DNA of 64,000 nt from JACQFZ01 sp045810625. GTDB taxonomy: Bacteria > Pseudomonadota > Gammaproteobacteria > Acidiferrobacterales > Sulfurifustaceae. This document shows, piece by piece, positions 51,439-59,340 of this stretch. Position 1 is the first letter of the stretch. Each line of letters begins with the position of its first letter. The position numbers and the translations under genes are program-made. A model generated the notes under the pieces. The model had not been told where the DNA came from. It saw only the letters and a program-made list of their open reading frames with translations, and searched no databases. The stretch covers positions 21,881-85,880 of the forward strand of contig JBJMVQ010000002.1 of assembly GCA_045810625.1 (NCBI GenBank), given 5' to 3'.

Positions 51439-51975
51439 GTGATTAAGAAGCAAACAGTTCTCGCCCTGTTGCTCGCGATCGGCATCGTATTCGTCCCGGC
51501 ACACGGCGCACGGCCGTTACGTGAGGACGCTCCGCACCAGCACGGCGTCGGGAAGCTGAAGATCGCCGTGGCACGCGGCGAATTGCAGATTTCACTCGAT
51601 ATCACCGCGGCGGACGTCGTTGGCTTCGAACATGCACCGCGCAGCGCCAGAGAAGGAGAAGCGGTCGAGAAAGCTTTTACGACGCTCCGCAACGGACCGC
51701 GCGTGTTTGCACTCTCCAATAAGGCGGGTTGCGCGTTAAGAGATGCAAAAGCGGAGCGCGGCCAGGAAAATGGCTCCCAAGCGGATGGGAAAGTCCACAG
51801 CGATATCAGCGCCACCTACCGCTATACGTGCAACCAGATCGAGTCCCTTCGCGGCATCGATGTGAAGCTATTTTCGCTGTTTCCCAAGATCCGACGGCTC
51901 AAAGTCGAGCTGGCCGGGCGCAACACCGAGGTCATGACGCAGGTGACGCGCAAACATACGCGCATCGCCTTCTAA
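51439..51975 (+). CDS. Exported DUF2796 (ZrgA-type) protein
   Basis: 178 residues with a signal peptide (MIKKQTVLALLLAIGIVFVP, cleaved near AHGA) and the DUF2796 pattern HQHGVGKLKIAVARGELQIS, VVGFEHAPRSAREGE. In Vibrio a ZrgA protein of this family works with an ABC transporter in zinc uptake; that is established for the family, while the role here is inferred. GTG start after a strong GGGGAGG. The next genes on this strand include a znuA/znuB-like pair at 56401-58103. Confidence 0.82.
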   Translation: MIKKQTVLALLLAIGIVFVPAHGARPLREDAPHQHGVGKLKIAVARGELQISLDITAADVVGFEHAPRSAREGEAVEKAFTTLRNGPRVFALSNKAGCALRDAKAERGQENGSQADGKVHSDISATYRYTCNQIESLRGIDVKLFSLFPKIRRLKVELAGRNTEVMTQVTRKHTRIAF

Positions 51976-52141
51976 AGGCCCCGGTTCCGACATCCGGGCC
52001 GGGGACGTGGTCCGCGCGAGCAATAAGTCGTGCCGCGCATGAGCGGTCGATGCAGTCGCTTCGGCCCGTGGGATCGCTGACTTTGGGCCTGCCACGCTTC
52101 TTAATGTAAGGAATCGCGCCAAGTCGCGGTCTAATCGTTAT

Positions 52142-52666
52142 ATGAACGCGCGGCAAGCCCAGTTCGAGGCGCTCGTCAACGCCCACTCCGCTGATTTATA
52201 CCGTTATGCGGTATGGCTCGTACGCGACGCTCAACTGGCAGAAGACCTGGTCCAGGAAACGTTCATGCGTGCCTGGAAAGCGATCGACACCCTGCGCGAG
52301 CCGGCACTCGCCAAGACCTGGCTGATCACGATACTGCGCCGTGAGCGTGTCCGCGCCTATGAAAAGCGCCGCGCCGAAGGCGACACGCTCGATAACGTCG
52401 ATCTCGACGCCCTCAGCGCCTTCGACCTCGGTCACGGGAAGACCGAACACTTCGTGTTGCGACGGGCGCTGGACGCGCTTCCCGAGGACTATCGTGAACC
52501 GCTTCTGATGCAGATCATCGGCGGCTATTCATGCAATGAAATCGCCGCCGCCATGAATTTGCAGCCGGGTGCCGTGATGACTCGCCTTTCGCGCGCACGC
52601 CAGAAACTGCTGCGCCTGCTTGACGGTGGACATGAAGCCGTACGACATAACGAGGCCGTGTCATGA
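52142..52666 (+). CDS. Second ECF-family sigma factor
   Basis: 174 residues. Region 2: LYRYAVWLVRDAQLAEDLVQ and ETFMRAWKAIDTLREPALA; region 4: ALPEDYREPLLMQIIGGYSC, NEIAAAMNLQPGAVMTRLSR. No ribosome site precedes the ATG; GTCTAA lies 7 bases before it, so a leaderless message is possible. The stop overlaps the anti-sigma start. Confidence 0.92.
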   Translation: MNARQAQFEALVNAHSADLYRYAVWLVRDAQLAEDLVQETFMRAWKAIDTLREPALAKTWLITILRRERVRAYEKRRAEGDTLDNVDLDALSAFDLGHGKTEHFVLRRALDALPEDYREPLLMQIIGGYSCNEIAAAMNLQPGAVMTRLSRARQKLLRLLDGGHEAVRHNEAVS

Positions 52667-53367
52667 GCATGAACTGCTTCGAATTTCATCAACGCTTCGC
52701 TGCGGATCCCGCCGATCGCGATTCGGAAATTTTACGCCATTGCGCGAACTGTCCGCCGTGCGCGGCGTTCGCGCGGCGCGTGACGCAGCTCGATCGTTCG
52801 TTGCGAAGCGTGATCGCGGTCGATCCGCCCCGGGAGTTGTGCGCGCGCATCTTGCTGCGGCAAACCTGTGCCGAGCGAAAATCGGCGCATGCGCGGCGTG
52901 CTTGGTGGCTCGCGCTCGCGGCCGGAATTCTGGTCGTCGTGGGCCTCGTCGGCAATCATGGAACCTTCCGACAAGATAATGCACTGCCGCGCGCCGTACT
53001 CGCGCACGTCGAAGCAGAACCGCTGGCACTGAGCGCGCGCACGCCAATGGATGTCGCGCAAGTGAACGAGGTAACGCAGGCAGTCAAGACGCGGATCGAC
53101 GGCACGCTCGGCCCGATCAGCTTCGCCAGGATTTGCCAAATGGGCGATTCCCATGGCGTCCATCTGGTCACGCGCGGCGACAAAGGTCCGATAACCGTGT
53201 TGGTCATGCCCAACGAAACCGTCAACGAGCGTGTCACCATCCGCGACGACCGTTACGAAGGCGTCATCGTGCCGCGCGCGGGCGGCAGCATTGCGATCGT
53301 CGGCGAACACGGTGAATCGCTCGACGCCGCTGAAGCGCGGGTGCAGGCAAGCGTGCACACGCTCTGA
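52663..53367 (+). CDS. Membrane anti-sigma factor, DUF3379 type
   Basis: 234 residues. ZAS-like head with His26-x3-Cys30-x2-Cys33 (ILRHCANCPPCAAFARR), a membrane helix at about 81-98 (WWLALAAGILVVVGLVG), and a beta-rich periplasmic part (GITVLVMPNETV-like). It overlaps the sigma gene by 4 bases (ATGA) and probably controls it. The inducing signal is not known. Confidence 0.85.
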   Translation: MSMNCFEFHQRFAADPADRDSEILRHCANCPPCAAFARRVTQLDRSLRSVIAVDPPRELCARILLRQTCAERKSAHARRAWWLALAAGILVVVGLVGNHGTFRQDNALPRAVLAHVEAEPLALSARTPMDVAQVNEVTQAVKTRIDGTLGPISFARICQMGDSHGVHLVTRGDKGPITVLVMPNETVNERVTIRDDRYEGVIVPRAGGSIAIVGEHGESLDAAEARVQASVHTL

Positions 53368-53401
53368 CCCGCTTTCCCAGTCCGACCCGCTTTCCCAGTC
53401 C
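53366..53401. repeat. 18-bp perfect tandem duplication
   Basis: GACCCGCTTTCCCAGTCC occurs twice in direct contact, at 53366-53383 and 53384-53401, starting within the stop codon of the anti-sigma gene. Confidence 0.9.
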
Positions 53402-53452
53402 GGATTTCGCCCGCAAGATCGCGAGAAAAATACGCAAAAATAAAAAAAAATA

Positions 53453-53476
53453 AGACCCCGAATTGCTTCGGGGTCT
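53453..53476 (-). terminator. Intrinsic terminator of the 61-residue exported protein gene
   Basis: AGACCCCGAA, loop TTGC, TTCGGGGTCT: a 10-bp stem. On the minus strand it is followed by TATTTTTTTTTATTTTTG, a strong T-run. On the plus strand no T-run follows. Confidence 0.9.
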
Positions 53477-53501
53477 CATGTACTGCCTCAACTGCAACGA
53501 A

Positions 53502-53687
53502 TCAACCGCTGACAAACGACTTCTGGAGCTCCTGGAGTTGCTGCGGCGTCAGCTTGCTGTAGTCGATGGTCGTCACACAATTGCCCGGCTCCGCGCCGGA
53601 TGCCGCGTACGACTGCCCGACCAACATCACGCCGGCCGTTGACAGCGCGACCAGCAACATCGATACCACGAAAGTCGACTTCTTCAC
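53502..53687 (-). CDS. Tiny exported protein of unknown function
   Basis: 61 residues. A GTG start with AAGGAG 7 bases upstream, a signal peptide (MKKSTFVVSMLLVALSTAGV, with likely cleavage after SYA), and a mature peptide of about 33 residues with one Cys (GNCVTTIDYSKLTPQQLQEL). It has its own strong terminator. I recognise no family. Confidence 0.75.
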   Translation of the reverse strand: MKKSTFVVSMLLVALSTAGVMLVGQSYAASGAEPGNCVTTIDYSKLTPQQLQELQKSFVSG

Positions 53688-53923
53688 GAACGATCTCCTT
53701 ACATAAGCTTCGGGTTCTTCTCACCGCGTGTGCTGCATGTACGCGGTGTTCGTTTTATTAGACCCGTTCGCTTGGAGATTCCTTACCGTTCACTCTCATT
53801 TTCGATTTTGTGAGCGTGACCGGTCGCGCGCAAAAAAATAGTTCTTCATTCGCACGTCGACCAAACGTTCGTCAGACATTCGCGGTTCAGTTCGTAATTA
53901 GGGAGACTCTGATTATTTCCGTT

Positions 53924-54016
53924 CCGTTCGTCCTGAGCCTGTCGAAGGACGATTCATACAAGCCGTTGAACTCCGTGGCCCGCCGTTCATGGTTCGACAG
54001 GCTCACCACGAACGGC
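53924..54016. repeat. Paired inverted repeat of the GAGCCTGTCGAA type
   Basis: Left arm CCGTTCGTCCTGAGCCTGTC (53924-53951) and right arm 53984-54016, which is the inverse (CCGTTCGTGGTGAGCCTGTC on the other strand). This repeat type is seen in many bacterial genomes. The 53688-54041 gap holds no gene. Confidence 0.8.
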
Positions 54017-54041
54017 AGGAATCAATCAGAGGCTCCTTAGC

Positions 54042-54608
54042 TTATTCCGGAAAGGTGAGCGCAGGATCAAAACGCCCGTCGAGCAGAATGAATGCCACGC
54101 GACACGGCTTGCCCGATCGATTGCTCCACGCGTGGTTGGTCCCGCGCTGCACGACGACGTCGCCGGCGCGCACCGTCACCTCGGAGTCGTCGAGCACGAG
54201 GGTGATCTCGCCTTCCAGCACGATGCCGTAATCCACCGATTCGGTCCGATGCATCAGCGGATGCGGTCCGCCGGGCTTGAACGTCGATGCTTTGTCGCTG
54301 CCGATGGCGGCGAAGATGCGCCGCGCGCCTTCGGCGTCGAGTTGCTTGATCGATTCGTCTTCGGGCGGGAATTGGATCACGCGGATCACGCTGCCGTTCT
54401 TGGGCGGTTCGAGCGTCAGCTTCTCGGCGGTGGGGTCCGGCTCGCGCGCCGCGATCGGTGCCGGCGTCGCCCGCGTGGCCCAAATTTGCGCGGAAAAATA
54501 TTCGGGCCGCATCGGATTGGTAATCACCGCCGGCGCCGGACCGTCCTGCAGCACCACGGCCTTGCCGTTCGAATCATGACCGGTAACGACGCGTCTGATC
54601 GTTGTCAT
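54042..54608 (-). CDS. Cupin-fold protein
   Basis: 188 residues. A cupin core in the C-terminal half: GGPHPLMHRTESVDYGIVLE (metal-ligand His-x-His-like and Glu), LVLDDSEVTVRAGDVVVQRG, NHAWSNRSGKPCR. The N-terminal half (VLQDGPAPAVITNPMRPEYF) resembles other single-cupin proteins of unknown role. A perfect AAGGAGG lies 6 bases before the ATG. Substrate unknown. Confidence 0.85.
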   Translation of the reverse strand: MTTIRRVVTGHDSNGKAVVLQDGPAPAVITNPMRPEYFSAQIWATRATPAPIAAREPDPTAEKLTLEPPKNGSVIRVIQFPPEDESIKQLDAEGARRIFAAIGSDKASTFKPGGPHPLMHRTESVDYGIVLEGEITLVLDDSEVTVRAGDVVVQRGTNHAWSNRSGKPCRVAFILLDGRFDPALTFPE

Positions 54609-54713
54609 CGATGTCCTCCTTGAGCGCTACGAGCCGGCACATTGCCGCACCTCGCGCCGGGTGTCGAGACCACACCGTCGCTTGACTTGAAAACCCCGGG
54701 AGCGGGCGATATC

Positions 54714-55028
54714 GTGCGTCGCGTGACGAAACGCCGCCTTACGCCGAGGTTTTTCCCGTGGCTCTTCGCCATGGCATTCCTCGCCGTCCAGGCGATCACG
54801 TTCGTCCACGAACTGAAGCACGACCTGCACCAGCACGACGACACCACGTGCGTGCTGCATCTGCACACCAAACATTCCGGTCACGTCGATTCCGGCATCG
54901 TGTGGTACGCGTCGCACGGGCCGCGCGAATCGCTGCCGTCTCTTGAGATCTTCACCGTACGGTCGACACCGGCGCATAGTTACGACACGCGCGCCCCGCC
55001 TTTCCGCTCCCAAGTCGCAGCCGTTTAA
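54714..55028 (+). CDS. Small His-rich membrane protein of the metal-uptake cluster
   Basis: About 104 residues from GTG at 54714 (54723 is an alternative). A basic start, one membrane helix (FPWLFAMAFLAVQAITFV), then a His-rich segment with 8 His in 27 residues (VHELKHDLHQHDD, LHLHTKHSGH) predicted to face the periplasm. It precedes the porin and znuA-like genes by 61 bases and may bind metal. No family is recognised. Confidence 0.65.
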   Translation: MRRVTKRRLTPRFFPWLFAMAFLAVQAITFVHELKHDLHQHDDTTCVLHLHTKHSGHVDSGIVWYASHGPRESLPSLEIFTVRSTPAHSYDTRAPPFRSQVAAV

Positions 55029-55089
55029 TTCGCTGTTCATGATTTCCCGGAACTTTGCTTCCGGGCCAATCAACTTGTGGAGAATACCA

Positions 55090-56388
55090 ATGATGCGTTA
55101 CATGTTGTGCGCGGCTGCGCTGGCGGCCGCCGTCGCCGAGCGGGCGTGGTCCGCGGACACCGCGGAGCAGCGCTTACGTGATGTCGAACAACGCTTAGAT
55201 CGTCTCGAAAACGCCCCCGTGCCGACGGCATCGCCATCGCCAAACCCGACGATGTCGCCGACCGCCTTCAACCCGGCGATCTCGCTGATTTTGTCGGGCA
55301 TTTACACCAACCTTTCGCAGGATCCGGCGGACTTTCACATTACCGGGTTCCCGGTGCCCGAGGGCGTCGAGATCGGGCCAGGAAACCGCGGCTTCAGCCT
55401 GGCGGAAAGCGAGCTCGCCATCTCCGCCAACATCGATCCCGACTTCTACGGCATGCTCACGTTCTCGATCCACCCCGACGATACCGTCTCGAGCGAGGAG
55501 GCGTTCATCCAGACGATCTCGCTTTCGCATGGCTTCACCGTTAAGGGCGGGCGATTCTTTTCCGGCATCGGCTATCTGAACGCGCAGCACGCCCACACCT
55601 GGGATTTCGTCGACGCACCACTCGCCTATCAGGCGTTCCTCGGCACGCAGTTCGGCGATGACGGCGTGCAGCTCCGTTGGCTCGCGCCGACGGATTTGTT
55701 TATCGAGCTCGGCGCCGAGCTCGGGCGCGGGCGTCCGTTTCCCGGAACCGATCGCAACAGGAACGGCGCAGGCAGCGGCACGGTATTCGGCCATGTTGGC
55801 GGTGACGTCGGCGTGAGCCACAGCTGGCGCGCGGGCTTATCGCTGCTCAGCACGTCGCCGCAGGATCGCGTATTCCCGGACACCGACATCGGTGGGAATC
55901 CGGTGACGAACTCTTTTAGCGGCGACACGCGCATCTGGATCGCCGACCTCGTCTGGAAGTACGCGCCGAACGGCGATCCGACGCGCACGAACTTTAAACT
56001 GCAAGCGGAGTATCTGCACCGGCGCGAGAACGGCGAGCTGACGTTCGATGTCGACCCGGGCGGTGCCGTCACCACCGCACCGTTCGATTCCAAGCAATCC
56101 GGCTGGTACCTGCAAGGCGTCTATCAATTCATGCCGTACTGGCGCGTCGGCCTGCGGACCGAGCAGCTCAACCACGGACGCGTCGATTTCTCCACGAACA
56201 GCGCCAATTTGGCGCAGCCCGATTTCAATCCTTCGAAGAACACCGTGATGGTGGATTACAACCCGAGCGAGTTCAGCCGCATCCGGCTGCAATACGCGCG
56301 CGACGATTCGCGCCAGGGAGCAACCGACAATCAATGGTGGCTGCAATACCAGATGAGCCTCGGCGCGCATGGCGCGCATCAGTTCTGA
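55090..56388 (+). CDS. Outer-membrane porin-like protein of the metal-uptake cluster
   Basis: 432 residues with signal peptide (MMRYMLCAAALAAAVAERAW, cleaved near SA) and a short coiled coil (TAEQRLRDVEQRLDRLENAP), then an all-beta region with barrel-like strands (GFTVKGGRFFSGIGYLNAQH, GWYLQGVYQFMPYWRVGLRT) and a C-terminal Phe (HGAHQF). GGAG precedes the ATG. By context it may bring metal across the outer membrane; a TonB box is not seen. Confidence 0.8.
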   Translation: MMRYMLCAAALAAAVAERAWSADTAEQRLRDVEQRLDRLENAPVPTASPSPNPTMSPTAFNPAISLILSGIYTNLSQDPADFHITGFPVPEGVEIGPGNRGFSLAESELAISANIDPDFYGMLTFSIHPDDTVSSEEAFIQTISLSHGFTVKGGRFFSGIGYLNAQHAHTWDFVDAPLAYQAFLGTQFGDDGVQLRWLAPTDLFIELGAELGRGRPFPGTDRNRNGAGSGTVFGHVGGDVGVSHSWRAGLSLLSTSPQDRVFPDTDIGGNPVTNSFSGDTRIWIADLVWKYAPNGDPTRTNFKLQAEYLHRRENGELTFDVDPGGAVTTAPFDSKQSGWYLQGVYQFMPYWRVGLRTEQLNHGRVDFSTNSANLAQPDFNPSKNTVMVDYNPSEFSRIRLQYARDDSRQGATDNQWWLQYQMSLGAHGAHQF

Positions 56389-56400
56389 AGGAGCATGGTC

Positions 56401-57303
56401 ATGAAAAATTTTCTGAGTGCATTGTTCGTCCTCGCGGCCCTTGCCGCGACGAAGCCCGCCGCGGCGCTCGAAGTGTTCGCGTGCGAGCCGGAGTGGGGCG
56501 CGCTCGCGCAGGAACTGGGCGGCGAACGCGTGGCGGTTTACGTCGCAACCAACCCATTGCAGGACCCGCATCGCCTGCAAGCAAAACCGAGCCTGCTCGC
56601 CCGCGCCCGACGCGCCAACCTTGTCGTTTGTACCGGCGCCGAGCTCGAAGTCGGCTGGCTGCCGCTCGTGTTACGCCAAGCGGGTAACAGCGCGGTTCAG
56701 CCGGGGACGCCCGGCTACTTCGAGGCGGCGAGCTTCGTACAACGGCTCGAAGTTCCGACCACACTCGATCGCGCCGCGGGCGATATTCATCCGAGCGGAA
56801 ATCCGCACATTCAGCTCGACCCGCGCAATATCGCGCGCGTAGCGACCGCGCTCGCGCAGCGTCTCGGCGATATCGATCGCGGCAACGCGGCGTTCTACCA
56901 GATGCGCTATCAGGATTTCTCCAAACGTTGGGACGCGGCGATTCAGCGCTGGAGTCAGCAGGCCGCGCCGCTTCGCGGCACGCCCGTCGTCGTGCACCAC
57001 CTCACGTTCGTGTATCTGGAAAACTGGCTCGGGCTGCGCGAGCTCGCGCAGCTCGAGCCGAAGCCCGGCATCGAGCCGACGAGCAGTCATCTCAGCGAAG
57101 TCCTCGATCTGATGAAACGACAGCCGGCGAAGATGATTCTGCGCACGCCGTACAACGATCCGCGCGCGTCGGAATATCTCGCGGAGCGCACCCACATCCC
57201 CGCCGTCATGATTCCGGATACCGTCGGCGGCTCGGACAAGGCCAAAGATCTGTTCAGCTTCTTCGACGATATTTTGCAGCGGCTTCTCGGTGCACAGCGA
57301 TGA
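56401..57303 (+). CDS. ZnuA-like periplasmic metal-binding protein
   Basis: 300 residues, signal peptide (MKNFLSALFVLAALAATKPA), cluster A-I binding protein. Putative metal ligands: His57 (QDPHRLQAKPS), His136 (SGNPHIQLDP), His199/His200 (VVVHHLTF) and a later Asp near YNDPRASEYL. There is no His-rich loop. I chose the second ATG (56401) because GGAG lies 7 bases before it. It overlaps the permease gene. Confidence 0.86.
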   Translation: MKNFLSALFVLAALAATKPAAALEVFACEPEWGALAQELGGERVAVYVATNPLQDPHRLQAKPSLLARARRANLVVCTGAELEVGWLPLVLRQAGNSAVQPGTPGYFEAASFVQRLEVPTTLDRAAGDIHPSGNPHIQLDPRNIARVATALAQRLGDIDRGNAAFYQMRYQDFSKRWDAAIQRWSQQAAPLRGTPVVVHHLTFVYLENWLGLRELAQLEPKPGIEPTSSHLSEVLDLMKRQPAKMILRTPYNDPRASEYLAERTHIPAVMIPDTVGGSDKAKDLFSFFDDILQRLLGAQR

Positions 57304-58103
57304 ACCTCGACGGACTCGATCCTTCTATTCTCGGCCCGGCCTTCTGCGCCGGTTTGCTCGTCCTCGCGACCCACGTGCCGCTCGGCCGGCAAGTATTGGC
57401 ACGCGGCATCGTCTTTATCGACCTAGCGGTCGCACAGATCGCCGGCCTCGGCGTCATCGCCGCCGATGCGCTCGGCTTCGAACCGGAAGGGGTCGCGGTG
57501 CAGGTGGCGGCGGTGAGCGCCGCGCTCCTCGGCGCGCTGCTGCTGCGCTCGACGGAAAAGCGCTGGCCGGAGATGCAGGAGGCGCTGATCGGTGTGCTCT
57601 TCGTGCTCGCGGCTTGCGCGGGAATCTTGCTGCTCGCGAACAACCCACACGGCGGCGAGCACTTGAAGGACCTGCTCGCCGGACAGATCTTATGGGTGCG
57701 TTACAGCCAGCTGCCGTGGGTTGCACTGCTCACTGCGGTGATGCTCGCGATCTGGTACACGGCGCGGACGCGCTTCACGCGTCTCGGCTTCTATACCCTG
57801 TTCGCGATCGCCGTGACCGTATCGGTGCAGCTCGTCGGCGTTTATCTCGTCTTCGCCAGCCTGATCGTTCCGGCGCTCGCCGGGCGATTTCACCCGACAT
57901 CGCGACGCTTGCTCGTCGGCTATCTCGTCGGCGCCATTGGTTACGCCGTCGGTCTCGTAGCGTCGGCGCTCTTGGATCTTCCCACGGGCGCAGTCGTGGT
58001 TTGCGCGCTCGCAGTAGTTGGAGTCGTCGCGGGAATGATGGGATCGTACCGGCGTGTCTCGCCGCAAACGCACGATCAGGCGGAGGAACCGGCGGCGGGA
58101 TAG
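57300..58103 (+). CDS. ZnuB-type ABC metal permease
   Basis: 267 residues, ABC-3 family permease with about eight helices: QVLARGIVFIDLAVAQIAGL, LLAGQILWVRYSQLPWVALL, YTLFAIAVTVSVQLVGVYLV. Coupled to the binding-protein gene by an ATGA overlap. No ATPase gene follows; fur is convergent with a 4-base gap. Confidence 0.9.
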   Translation: MNLDGLDPSILGPAFCAGLLVLATHVPLGRQVLARGIVFIDLAVAQIAGLGVIAADALGFEPEGVAVQVAAVSAALLGALLLRSTEKRWPEMQEALIGVLFVLAACAGILLLANNPHGGEHLKDLLAGQILWVRYSQLPWVALLTAVMLAIWYTARTRFTRLGFYTLFAIAVTVSVQLVGVYLVFASLIVPALAGRFHPTSRRLLVGYLVGAIGYAVGLVASALLDLPTGAVVVCALAVVGVVAGMMGSYRRVSPQTHDQAEEPAAG

Positions 58104-58107
58104 GCGG

Positions 58108-58554
58108 CTACAGCTTCGAGCACTTGCCCTGCTTCTTCATCCCCTCGCACACGCCGTAAAGGTAAAGCGAGTGGTCGTCGATGCTGAAACCGGCCTGCTC
58201 GGCGATGTTGCGCTGACGGCTCTCGATCGCCGGGTCATAGAACTCGAACACCTTGCCGCATTCGAGGCATACCATATGGTCGTGGTGCCCGCCCTGGTTG
58301 ATTTCGAACACCGAGCGGTCGCCTTCGAAGTGGTGCCGGATCACGAGTCCGGCCGCCTGGAACTGCGTCAGCACCCTATATACCGTCGCCAGCCCGACTT
58401 CTTCGCCGGCCTCGCGCAACCGCTGGTAGACCTCCTCGGCCGTAAGGTGCGGATGTTCCGCGGCTTCGAGAATCTGCAGAATCTTGAGGCGCGGTAGGGT
58501 CGCCTTCAGTCCCGCCTTCTTCAGGTCGTCGCCGTCGAGTGCGCGGTCTGGCAT
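58108..58554 (-). CDS. fur: Ferric uptake regulator Fur
   Basis: 148 residues. Winged helix (ATLPRLKILQILEAAEHPHL, GLATVYRVLTQFQAAGLV) and the metal-binding signature GGHHDHMVCLECGKVFEFYD with further Cys in GVCEGMKKQGKC. Position next to bamE and after recN fits Fur rather than Zur. It may still affect the adjacent metal genes. Confidence 0.94.
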   Translation of the reverse strand: MPDRALDGDDLKKAGLKATLPRLKILQILEAAEHPHLTAEEVYQRLREAGEEVGLATVYRVLTQFQAAGLVIRHHFEGDRSVFEINQGGHHDHMVCLECGKVFEFYDPAIESRQRNIAEQAGFSIDDHSLYLYGVCEGMKKQGKCSKL

Positions 58555-58561
58555 CTAATTA

Positions 58562-58591
58562 ATGAAAGGCTCGGCCGAGTTCGGGTATGAT
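58562..58591 (+). promoter_or_regulatory. Sigma70-type promoter for bamE
   Basis: ATGAAA (58562-58567), 18-base spacer, TATGAT (58586-58591). Placed in the fur-bamE divergent gap; the start would fall near 58598, before the ATG at 58605. Confidence 0.5.
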
Positions 58592-58604
58592 GCCGCGCAG
58601 TTTA

Positions 58605-59030
58605 ATGCACTTGAAGAACCAACGCCAAAAAATGGGCGCAATACCTCGAATGGGCGCGGCGCTCGCGCTGCTGATGCTGGTCGGCTGCATACATCCGTAT
58701 AAAACCGAGATTCAGCAGGGCAACGTCATCACCCAGGAGATGATCGACAAACTGAAGCCGGGGATGACGAAGAGCCAGGTGCGCTTCGTTCTCGGCACGC
58801 CGCTCATCATCGATCCGTTTCACCCGGAACGGTGGGATTACGTCCACGTCTACAAGAAGAACGCGGCCGCACCGGCCGAAGTCCGCCCCTTTACCGTGAT
58901 TTTCCAGGGCGACGCGCTGGCGCGCATCGAAGGCGAGTCGCAAGCAGGGTCCGCCGCCACTGCATCCGACGGCGGCGCAAACGCCGAACAGACACGGGCC
59001 GCGCCGGCCTCGCCGCTGCGCGCGCTATGA
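58605..59030 (+). CDS. bamE: Outer-membrane protein assembly factor BamE
   Basis: Lipoprotein of the BAM complex. 141 residues from the ATG at 58605, a signal peptide ending in lipobox LVGC with the lipidated Cys at about 28. The BamE core is QQGNVITQEMIDKLKPGMTK, SQVRFVLGTPLIIDPFHPER and WDYVHVYKKN. An ATG at 58587 falls inside the -10 element and is excluded if that promoter is used. Convergent overlap with rnfH. Confidence 0.92.
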   Translation: MHLKNQRQKMGAIPRMGAALALLMLVGCIHPYKTEIQQGNVITQEMIDKLKPGMTKSQVRFVLGTPLIIDPFHPERWDYVHVYKKNAAAPAEVRPFTVIFQGDALARIEGESQAGSAATASDGGANAEQTRAAPASPLRAL

Positions 59031-59324
59031 ACGCCGGGCGCGCTCTTTACGGGCACGCCGGCGTCGCATCTCCTTCGGATCGGCCGTGAGCGGCCGGTAA
59101 ATCTCGACGCGGTCTCCATCCCCCACCCGATCGGTCAGCCGAACGCGTTCGCCGTAAATTCCCACCGCCTGGCGTGCGAGATCGATCTCCGGAAAGCGTG
59201 TGAGCAATCCCGACGCCGCCAGCGCGTGCCCCACCGTCGCACCTTCGGGCAACCGCAGCGTTTCCGCCGCGTGACCGTCTTTCGTCGCGTAAATCACCTC
59301 GACGGTGATGCTTTTCGCAGTCAT
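59025..59324 (-). CDS. rnfH: RnfH-family ubiquitin-like protein
   Basis: 99 residues from the ATG at 59324 (MTAKSITVEVIYATKDG). A beta-grasp protein of the UPF0125/RnfH family: LRLPEGATVGHALAASG, VGIYGERVRLTDRVGDGDRV, EIYRPLTADPKEMRRRRA with a basic tail. It forms a toxin-antitoxin-like pair name with ratA in E. coli; the function is still uncertain. Confidence 0.9.
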   Translation of the reverse strand: MTAKSITVEVIYATKDGHAAETLRLPEGATVGHALAASGLLTRFPEIDLARQAVGIYGERVRLTDRVGDGDRVEIYRPLTADPKEMRRRRARKERARRS

Positions 59325-59340
59325 TGCACGCGCACGATAG

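Noticed and set aside
54042..58554. A toxin-antitoxin or defence module near the cupin and metal genes
   Set aside because: No nuclease, helicase or toxin motif is present. The genes fit metal uptake and a single-cupin enzyme.
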